From assembly GCF_030269925.1 (NCBI RefSeq), contig NC_085130.1:4414501-4478500 (forward strand): a stretch of 64,000 nucleotides of DNA, written 5' to 3'. The position numbers and the translations under genes were made by a program. Origin of the DNA: Bombyx mori (Eukaryota > Arthropoda > Insecta > Lepidoptera > Bombycidae). The notes beneath the pieces were generated by a model, which worked only from the letters and a program-made list of their open reading frames with translations, searched no databases and was not told the origin of the DNA. Of this stretch, positions 42,871 through 50,813 are shown one piece after another (positions within the stretch are counted from its first letter, which is position 1; every line of letters starts with the position of its first letter).

Positions 42871-43112
42871 TCTCTATATATAAAAATGAATTGCTGTTCG
42901 TTAGTCTCGCTAAAACTCGAGAACGGCTGGACCGATTTGTCTAATTTTGGTCTTGAATTATTTGTGGAAGTCCAGAGAAGGTTCAAAAGGTAGATAAACA
43001 CGAAAATGCTCGAAATTATATAAAAATAACAATTTTGTTTTTCCTTTAATATGTCCCCCGTCGATCTTTTACCTATCGATTGAGGCACTACGAAGTCTGC
43101 CGGGTCAGCTAG
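42871..43112 (+). mobile_element. Non-autonomous Helitron, 242 bp
   Basis: A|TCTCTATATATAAAAATG start and GCCGGGTCAGCTAG|T end. TTAGTCTCGCTAAAACTCGA and GGCTGGACCGATTTG inside. Same family as 60881-61168. Confidence 0.85.
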
Positions 43113-43469
43113 TTTTAAATAAATCGAATATCATTTCCTTTAAAAATTACTCGGCATAATTTCTCGGACTCCAAATCCATCCAAAAAAAATTCCGAAAAG
43201 AATTCAAAAAAGTTATATATATTTTTAGGCGTCCGAAATCCATACGTGTGTATACAAAGGCATTGCACACACACAGCACACGCTAATTAAGTTGGAACCA
43301 ACAACAAAGCTTAGTTTTCCGTTTTCATTTATTCCGTTTTGTGAACTGAACAAAGAGCTGAAGCCGTTTTGTTTGATTGAATTGGAGCGCGTGGGTCTAG
43401 TTTTTATTGGCGTCGATAGATATCTGAACTTTGTTAAGCTAGCCAGATATTAGATAGACATTATAGTGT
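43113..43469. other. Unannotated AT-rich DNA
   Basis: No gene or element recognised. Confidence 0.55.
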
Positions 43470-43714
43470 TTTTTTTATTGGTTATATAGGTGAACGAGCC
43501 CACCTGATGTTAAGTAATTACTGGAGGCCATAAGTGGTTACTGGAGCCTATAGACATCTACGACGTAAATGCGCCACCCACCTTGAGATATAAGTTCTAA
43601 GGTCTCAGTATAGTTACAACGGCTGACCCACCCTTCAAACCTAAACGCATTACTGCTTCACGGCAGAAATAGGCAAGGTACCATGCGGACTCACAAGTGG
43701 TCCTACCCCCAGTA
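43470..43714 (-). mobile_element. Bm1 SINE, rearranged tail
   Basis: Minus-strand body; the TAAGT.GTTACTGGAG..CATA block is locally duplicated. Deletion near the GGCAAGGTACC part. Confidence 0.85.
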
Positions 43715-43925
43715 TGAAGCGAGTGATGAGCGTGGAAGCTACTTCCCAATTTGAGGCATAAGAATAAAATTTTAGTTGGATTAACGCGGCTGTCTGGTTC
43801 TTCAAAGTGGAATGCTGCAATCCATCTTGGAAAAATAGACAAAATATTGGTATCTAATATGGGTGGACAGATTATTAATAAAGAATCAAATCAGATGCAT
43901 GAAGATTTTTTTCTAAAAGTATACT

Positions 43926-45937
43926 TTTTTTTTTTTTTTTTTTTTTTTTTTCCTACCTAAGCTGAGAGCCTTGAGAGGCTATGTCAGCGTAACCCTAACT
44001 TTTGTAGGTGAGCTCACGGGGCTCAAACCTGACGTCGTTGCTAACACGAACCCTAGCAAGAGTCGTGCTTCGCAGAATCTACCACCGGATCGGAAACGCG
44101 ACCCACTGAGAAGATCCGGCGAGAAACTCAGTGGGCTGTGTCTGAGAGTTAATTTACTCGTCGAGCCCTTCGTCGCAAGCGACGGGTTCGACGAGAACGG
44201 TGACCGGTGCTTGAAGTACCTAAAAGCACCGTTAGTGGATCAGGAGGATCCGAGATGACGTGTTTAGGGCGACGTCGACTGCTTTCCATTCTGTCCGCAG
44301 GATCGGGAATGTAGTTACCGGCGGCCACGATGAGAGGGTTCTCGTGTCGTGCCGCTTTATCGAAGTGGCGCATGGACGCCGACTGAAGATACTTACTGAT
44401 GGACTCTAAGTCCAGGTCGTCATGGAGGTCGACGTTCCTGACGAACCACGGGGCTCCGACGGCTATCCTGCAAAAACGGGATTGAATAATTTGAAAGGAT
44501 TTTAAGTGTATGCGGGCCGCGTGAGCGAACACTACACTTGCATAGGTCATGACGGGGCGTATGCAAGTTTTGTAGAGTGTCACCTTATTTCTAAGGGACA
44601 TTTTACTTCGCCTACATATCATCGGGTAGAGACGTCCTAGAATGAAGGCGGCACGGTCGCGTACCGTCTTGATGTGGGGGCGGAATGTCATCCTACTGTC
44701 GAGGGTGACGCCTAAATATTTGACCTTCGGGGCCCACGGTATGGGCTGGTCGAACATCGTGATTGGGCGAACGGCGGGGGCGGGGTTATTGACGCGCCTA
44801 GTCGGGAGGGGGATGCTCAGCGTGGTGTTCGGAGGGCGACCCCTTTTGAAGAGCACCGCTGTGCTTTTCGTGGGGTTGATGTCGATGCGCCACTTCCGGA
44901 ACCACTGTCCCATGGTGGTAGCCGCGGTCTGAAGTCGTCGATGAAGCAACGCCTTCTTCCTACACGAGTAGTAGATGGCGGTGTCATCGGCGAAGAGCGC
45001 CAGATGGGTCTCCGGAGACCGGGGTATATCATTGATATACAAACTGAATAGTAACGGGGAGAGGGCGGAGCCTTGCGGGACTCCGGCTGTGACGTGACGG
45101 GGCCGGGAACGCGTTCCCTCGACTCTATATCGGAACGAACGGTTCGACAAGTAGTCTCGTATGATGAGCACGAGTCTGTCTGGCACTCCCATGTTATACA
45201 GTTTGTATATCAAACCGTTGTGCCAGACTTTGTCGAACGCCTTCGCTATATCGAAGAAGAGGGCTCCTGTCGGAATGGGTTTCCGCCTGTTCAGCCCTAG
45301 TAAGATGTGCTCCGTGAGGCGGTGCACTTGATGGACGCACGAGTGTCTGGCGCGGAATCCAAACTGCTCGTCTATAAGAATTTTATTCGCGGATACGAAG
45401 TCCCAGAGGCGTTTACGAAGGAGCCGTTCGTAAAGTTTGCCTATCGCCGGGAGGAGACTGATGGGGCGGTAACTCGCGGTTTCGTTCTTCGGTTTGCCCG
45501 GCTTGTGTATGCCGATAACGTCCGCTTCTTTCCACGCCGCGGGAAAGATGCAGTTCGTCATAGCAGCATTTAATATGGTGGCCAACATCGTTATCAGTTG
45601 GGCTGGTAACAGTTTAAGCGCGCGGTTGCGGATGCCGTCGGAGCCGGGAGCTTTCCGTGGTTGTAGGCTATCGATCGCCTCCTTGACCTCGGAAGTGGTA
45701 ATGGGGGGTAACGCGTCCGAGGGCGGCAGGGAAGCTCTGCGCTCGACCTCCCTGTCGACGAACTCGGTGTGTTCGGGGTCCGCGTGTTGAGTGCTGGTGG
45801 TGCACTGCTCTTGCAGTGCATCGGCCAGCAACTCTGCCTTGTCATCGTCATCGTAAGCCGGTGATTGGCCTGAGGGGCGTACGAGAGGCGGCATAGTGGC
45901 TATAGTTTCGGACTTGAGGGTCCTAGCTAGTCGCCAA
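43926..45937 (-). mobile_element. LINE-J (Jockey-type), 5'-truncated copy
   Basis: Minus-strand insertion with about 26 T at its 3' end (43926-43951), a complete 3' UTR and an open RT frame. Truncated at the codon matching Arg of YYRLARTL in the full-length copy. It belongs to a different subfamily from 48775-54009: similar protein but a clearly different 3' UTR. Confidence 0.92.
44149..45935 (-). CDS. Jockey-type ORF2 remnant: RT and C-terminus (594 codons)
   Basis: Open from the truncation point to the stop at 44149-44151. An ATG at 46020 lies in flanking host DNA and is not the real start. RT motifs: KPGKPKNETASYRPISLL, FFDIAKAFDKVWH, AGVPQGSALSPLLF, LALFADDTAIYY, so the catalytic Asp residues are present. 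The endonuclease domain is missing. Closely parallels residues 370-960 of the intact ORF2 at 50814. Lack of stops suggests a fairly recent insertion. Confidence 0.92.
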
Positions 45938-45948
45938 AAAAGTATACT

Positions 45949-46410
45949 TATAGCATATGACATACATTCATCTAGCACTCTCCCTGTATCGCAAGAAAAC
46001 CTATGTAGTATTTTTGCCATAAATACTCTAAAAAGTTTAGGTTCTTGCTAAAGTTTCTAAAATTCCCAAAGGAGCAAATAAAAGCAAACTCAGAATTTTA
46101 AAATAATATTATTTTACATATATAGGTACTTTCTATTTGTGATGCACGCACACTCCTTCCTAAAAGGTCTTAAAAGAACTCTGAGAGGTAAGTAAAGTTT
46201 TTGCGGGGCTTCTAAAGTTACTTAAATCTATCATTGGCGGTGTCTACCACTATAATCTGAACACACTCGACTTTATTCGAAGGAAATTCAAAAATTTGTC
46301 ACAGTATCATCCAGTGTTAAGGTATGATGTTTTCTTTATCTAAGCCAGGCTACTGTAGATATTTAAGAGTGAACTTGATCTCCTACCAACATATGGGCTA
46401 AATGCTATTT
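45949..46410. other. Unannotated
   Basis: Flanking host DNA, no gene recognised. Confidence 0.5.
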
Positions 46411-46510
46411 TTCCTACCTAATTTAAGGGGCTATTCCAACTAAAACAGCCTGATAGGTGAGCTCATGAGGCTCAACCCGAGAGAACTTGCCAAAACTAGC
46501 CGAAGCCCAA
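46411..46510 (-). mobile_element. LINE-J 3' tail relic
   Basis: TTTTTCCTACCTAA, GATAGGTGAGCTCATGAGGC and CAACCCGAGAGAACTTGCC match the Jockey-family tail. About 100 bp, decayed. Confidence 0.65.
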
Positions 46511-46925
46511 GCGCCAGGTTGCCTCGTTACCTTTGAATATTTTCATCTTCACCAAACTGTTCATCGCTCATAAATCCTTAAAGATGTCACTTGTGACCCG
46601 AGACGAATCATAGATACAAAAAGGGATCCAATTACATCCATGGACCTTTGTTTCTGCGAATGTCCGAAAAAGATGTAATTTGTATTTGTTTAGCAAAGTT
46701 TTCTCATTACGTGTTTATCCAGGCCGCCCCCAGAAAGAGGTTTAATCAAATGCTTTGAAAGGTTATGAGAAAAAGTTCTCTTAACTTACCAGTATTAAAA
46801 AGAATACGAGGGATACCAAAAATTGTACTAGGCGAATTCAGCTGTTTTGCTTGTTATTTTGGAAGCTATTTTGATGCTTGTTTGCACGAAATAATCCATA
46901 ATCCATTTTCACAGGCTCTAGGGCG
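46511..46925. other. Unannotated
   Basis: No gene or element recognised. Confidence 0.5.
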
Positions 46926-47060
46926 TCTTGTGAACCCGCATGGGTAGGTACCACCAATCTGTCTTTTTGGCGGCATTTACGTTGTTGATGTCTATGGGCT
47001 CCGGCAAACACTAGGTGCGCACGCAACTACATACTTTCAATCATTTAAGCAATAAAAAAC
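46926..47060 (+). mobile_element. Bm1 SINE, large internal deletion
   Basis: GGGTAGGTACCACCAATCTG joins directly to GGCGGCATTTACGTTG, then a diverged tail and A run. Confidence 0.75.
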
Positions 47061-47123
47061 ATGGTATTTATGGTTTATGGACCTTGGATGGTGAGGTGTG
47101 TCCACGAAGTATTTAGAAGCTGC

Positions 47124-47238
47124 TGTAGGCAGCGGCTTGGCTCTGCCCCTGGCATTGCTGAAGTCCATGGGTGACGGTAACCACTCACCATCAGGTGGGC
47201 CGTATGCTCGTCTGCCTACAAGGGCAATAAAAAAAAAG
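47124..47238 (+). mobile_element. LINE-A 3' tail
   Basis: GTAGGCAGCGGCTTGGCTCT to GGGCAATAAAAAAAA, nearly identical to the tail of the 16318 copy. Confidence 0.9.
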
Positions 47239-47642
47239 AATCTTTAATTTTTAATCTTTGAATAGACAGATGAGTTCAAAACCCACTTAACTTAGTATTA
47301 AGTGATTACCAAAAAAAGCACATCTCGTTTAGCATATAATTAGGTAAACCCAAGCATTGTTTACATTTAAAAAATTCATATACAACTCAAGCCCACGATG
47401 GCTTCAGAAACAAAATGCCACTATGTACAAACAGCTTTTCGTTTCTGTTGCTACATAATACTTTTCCTTTGAAATTAATACCAGTTCAGAATTCGGGATT
47501 AATAATCAAAAAATATTTGTTTTCAAACTTTTATAAGGTCTTGGTACGTAAGGCTTTTACAATTCGCTTTTAGTTCTTAGGGGTATAGTGTTTGCCTAAT
47601 AATTAAAGCTCTACCTCTACCGCATTTACTGATACTTTAACA
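47239..47642. other. Unannotated AT-rich DNA
   Basis: No gene or element recognised. Confidence 0.55.
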
Positions 47643-48058
47643 TCTATATATTATTATTAATACGTGGAGCAAAAATTTTGTATCCCTTTTTACGCGAAAA
47701 GTGCGCGGACGGAGGAGTATGAAATTTTCCATACTTACAGAGAAGAAGTGCACAATGCTAATATTTTTTTAAAATAATGCATAAAAGATACATTAAATCA
47801 ATAAAGAAAATATTACGCACACTACATACCATGTATTTGACGCACACACGCATGCATACTCTTTATTGTCAAACTTTTGTTCTTGACGTCTGTTGTCAAA
47901 TTGAGATTAAATATTGTTTGTCTTTTTTAATATTTTTTATACTGTAGTGTGATTTTGTGAATTCGTGCTTATAGAAGTATAAAATACAATCATAATAGTG
48001 TACAAACTTACAATTCCAATTAATTATAGTCGAATTTCGACTGCTGCGGGACCTCTAG
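47643..48058 (+). mobile_element. Non-autonomous Helitron, 416 bp
   Basis: A|TCTATATATTATTATTAATA start, CTAG|T end. Near the 3' end is a perfect small palindrome GTCGAATTTCGAC followed by 13 nt and CTAG, the expected Helitron 3' hairpin layout. Same family as 3961-4364. Confidence 0.85.
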
Positions 48059-48154
48059 TTTAGAATATTTTTTTAGTAGAGTAGTTTTCATTGTACCGAG
48101 AAAAAGAAAGTATTACGGAAAGAAAGTATTAAAAAAGCACAACGGGCGATGTCT

Positions 48155-48400
48155 ATCTTTTTTTTTTGCCTGCATACTGGTAGTTATCCGCGTAGGGCTA
48201 TTCTGGCTTCACTGGATGAGTAAGCAAGCGCACGAAGCTTGGCCTGAGAGACTTTGCAATGCACCGCCGGATTCGAATCGCGACCCATTCAAAAAATGCG
48301 GCAAGGAACTGAGTGGGTAGTGTTTGTGGTTTAATTTTTATTTCGAACCCATTGTCGCATTCGCAGGGTAAATTACCATTCTCCATCGTGTTAGAAGCAA
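48155..48400 (-). mobile_element. LINE-J 3' tail relic
   Basis: T run, GCCTGCATACTGG, CGCCGGATTCGAATCGCGAC, AACTGAGTGGGTAGTGTTTG: a diverged Jockey tail. Confidence 0.65.
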
Positions 48401-48699
48401 ACAAAATATTCAACGCAATTGGATTTTCTTTTTAGTTTAATTGGTTAAGAAGAGTTAGAAGAGTATATGTGAAGAAAAGTTGGAGTATGAAATATATTTC
48501 ACCGTCCACCACACAGCATAACACTAAGGAGGCCGTGAACTTGTTCACGAATCTACGAAAAAAGAGCAATATAAGTTAAAGTTTGAGATGAGTGTGAACA
48601 AGGTTTCTAAGACCCTAATAATAAAATACCTAAAGTGAAAAAATCCATCATCAGTAGCTTTTATTTGCGGTACTATTTTATTTTGCATTTTAGGCAAAT
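48401..48699. other. Unannotated
   Basis: Host flank, no gene recognised. Confidence 0.5.
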
Positions 48700-48760
48700 C
48701 GTCTTCTCGCATTAAAACTGTATAATCTCAAAACTTACTAATTTTACAGAAGAGTGCTTT

Positions 48761-48774
48761 AAAGGTTTAACAGG
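48761..48774 (+). repeat. Target-site duplication, 5' copy
   Basis: AAAGGTTTAACAGG directly before the first base of the Jockey; repeated at 54007-54020. The three A may instead belong to the A tail in the 3' copy, so the duplication is 11-14 bp. Confidence 0.93.
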
Positions 48775-48810
48775 CCATTCCGATAGAGGCACCCGTCACG
48801 TGCGGACGTG
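48775..48810 (+). promoter_or_regulatory. Internal promoter: Inr plus DPE-like motif
   Basis: The element begins CCATTCC. If the A at 48777 is +1, GGACGTG occupies 48804-48810, that is +28 to +34, the position and sequence of the downstream promoter element known from Drosophila Jockey-like LINEs. No TATA box is visible. This would let each full-length copy carry its own promoter. Confidence 0.65.
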
Positions 48811-48825
48811 CTCATCGTCCACTCG

Positions 48826-48890
48826 ATCGCCCGGTCTTTGTTCGCCCGGCTTTTGTTAGCCCGGCCATTGTTCGCGCGGCCTGTGTTTGT
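48826..48890 (+). repeat. 15-bp tandem units in Jockey 5' UTR
   Basis: Four imperfect units of the form CGCCCGGC.TTTGTT in a row. Confidence 0.8.
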
Positions 48891-49030
48891 GGTACATCTG
48901 CCGACTAAGTGCTCTTTCTGGAAGTTTTTATTTGTTTTGTTTCCTTTTGTTGTTTCTGTGTTCGTGGTACATCTGCCGACAAAGTGGTTTCCTGCAAGTA
49001 TTTATTTGTTTTGTTTCTTTTCGTAATTTC
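48881..49030 (+). repeat. 75-bp tandem duplication in Jockey 5' UTR
   Basis: Units 48881-48955 and 48956-49030, each with GTGGTACATCTGCCGAC and TTTATTTGTTTTGTTTC. Tandem 5' UTR units are common in LINEs and can add promoter strength. Confidence 0.9.
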
Positions 49031-49181
49031 TGTTTTGTTGTGCTTTTTCTTTGTCCTGTAGTAATCGCGCCGCATTGCCACCTGTGTTCAATAGAACCGC
49101 TCAGGTCCGAGAAGTTGGGGCCTCGCCGCAAGGCGAGTGTTTTCAAGACCCGTGGCCGCCCCACCTGGGTACTCAGCGATC

Positions 49182-50810
49182 ATGGACGCTGTATTCGCGG
49201 AATTCCTCCGACTTCGCCACCCACAGCTCGCCTCGGAGTTTTTGGCCTTCAAGGCCAATCACACTGCGAGCCCTCTCGAGGACTCCGCCGCGCTCGCTGC
49301 TCCTGCGTCGCCTGTACCTGCGTGCAGAGCTTCTGCATTGAGCACCGCAGCCTCTGTCGTGCCTGCCGCTCCCGTGTCGCCTATACTGGCGAGAAAAGCT
49401 GCTGCGTCGTCCGCCGTGACCATCGTTTCAGCTGAGCGATCATCCGCGGCCTCCGTCGCGCCCTCTAAAACACCTACACTTGCTCGTAGGTCGCCTGCAC
49501 CCGCCTCCTCGTGCTCCGACTCTGACTCGGACATGGAGGTCGACCTCGCCCCCGCCTCATCGACGGATGGATTCACCCTGGTACAGAAGGGTAAGAAGCG
49601 TGCCGCGGAGTCTCGAGCTCCCGCGACCGCTAAAATTAGCAAAGCCGTGAACGCGTCGCGCCCCCGCCCTCAGACTCCCGTTGCGCCCCCAGCCCGTGCC
49701 ACTCCGTCGCCGCGTCCGGTGGCACAAAATAAAACCCAGACCCCTCCCCCGGTTATCCTTCAGGAGAAGGCAGCTTGGGATCGAGTTTGCCTGGCCCTTA
49801 AGGCCAAAAATATAAATTTCACGAATGCCCGTAACCTCGCGAACGGCATTCAAATTAAGGTTCAAACACCCGACGACCATAGGGCCCTCTCTTCTTACCT
49901 CCGTAAGGAGCGTATAAGTTTCCATACGTATACGCTCCAGGAGGAGCGCGAACTCCGCGTTGTAATACGCGGAATCCCTAAAGAGTTAGATGTAGAGCTC
50001 GTAAAAGCCGACCTGTTAGAACAAGGCCTACCAGTGAATTCTGTGCACCGTATGCACACCGGTCGCGGTAGGGAGCCATATAATATGGTTCTAGTCGCTC
50101 TCCAGCCTACCCCCGAGGGTAAGAAAATCTTTAACACACAGACCGTCTGTAGGCTCTCTGGTATCGCTGTCGAAGCCCCCCATAAAAAAGGCACTCCTAG
50201 CCAGTGCCATAACTGTCAATTGTACGGGCACTCTTCCCGTAACTGTCACGCGCGCCCCCGATGTGTTAAGTGTTTGGGCGATCACGCCACGGCCCTCTGC
50301 GCTCGCGACCAAAAAACCGCGACGGAACCGCCTAGCTGCGTCCTGTGTCGAACACAGGGTCACCCCGCGAATTACCGTGGTTGCCCCCGAGCCCCTAAAA
50401 TAAATCGCCGCGTCGCCCGCCAAAACCGCCTCCGAGCTTCCGGCCCAGACATCAAAGCCTCGGCACCCTCTGCGTCGCAGGCTAAGCCAGCGTTCGTTCC
50501 GGCGGCGGTGCCCAGTGTCTCGGCCTGGGCAAAACCGCTGCCGTACACGAACACGGCTACAACTCCCTCCTCCGCGATTCGTCCCGCCCCCGCGACTCGT
50601 CCCTCTCCCGCGACTTGCCCTCCGACCGCGTCCGACAATCTCGCTTTAGCGATCGACTTCTTTCAGTCGATCAACTTTGAGCGCGTTAACGCTTTGGGCG
50701 ACGCCATTCGCGCTGCCTCCACTGCACAACACTTTATCGCCGTTGTGCAGGAATACGCCGACGTATACGCGTCATTAAATACGTACGTCCTCCCCTCACT
50801 CCGCCGGTAA
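49182..50810 (+). CDS. Jockey ORF1, gag-like RNA-binding protein (542 aa)
   Basis: Start taken at ATG 49182 (MDAVFAEFLRLRHPQL); the open frame extends 15 codons further up but only from a GTG. Residues about 40-230 are rich in Ala, Pro and Ser with an acidic SDSDSDME stretch. Residues about 255-330 resemble the PRE_C2HC domain (RVVIRGIPKEL...). Residues about 342-402 hold three zinc knuckles: CHNCQLYGHSSRNC (CX2CX4HX4C), CVKCLGDHATALC and CVLCRTQGHPANYRGC. The protein is expected to package the element RNA. ORF2 follows after three bases in the same frame. Confidence 0.93.
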   Translation: MDAVFAEFLRLRHPQLASEFLAFKANHTASPLEDSAALAAPASPVPACRASALSTAASVVPAAPVSPILARKAAASSAVTIVSAERSSAASVAPSKTPTLARRSPAPASSCSDSDSDMEVDLAPASSTDGFTLVQKGKKRAAESRAPATAKISKAVNASRPRPQTPVAPPARATPSPRPVAQNKTQTPPPVILQEKAAWDRVCLALKAKNINFTNARNLANGIQIKVQTPDDHRALSSYLRKERISFHTYTLQEERELRVVIRGIPKELDVELVKADLLEQGLPVNSVHRMHTGRGREPYNMVLVALQPTPEGKKIFNTQTVCRLSGIAVEAPHKKGTPSQCHNCQLYGHSSRNCHARPRCVKCLGDHATALCARDQKTATEPPSCVLCRTQGHPANYRGCPRAPKINRRVARQNRLRASGPDIKASAPSASQAKPAFVPAAVPSVSAWAKPLPYTNTATTPSSAIRPAPATRPSPATCPPTASDNLALAIDFFQSINFERVNALGDAIRAASTAQHFIAVVQEYADVYASLNTYVLPSLRR

Positions 50811-50813
50811 TCA

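Larger units (their letters stand above)
43915..45948. repeat. Target-site duplication pair AAAAGTATACT
   Basis: AAAAGTATACT at 43915-43925 and 45938-45948, perfect, marking both ends of the truncated minus-strand Jockey. Confidence 0.9.

Noticed and set aside
49259..50638. Several 90-130 codon minus-strand frames
   Set aside because: Shadows of Jockey ORF1, caused by its high GC content; no recognisable proteins.
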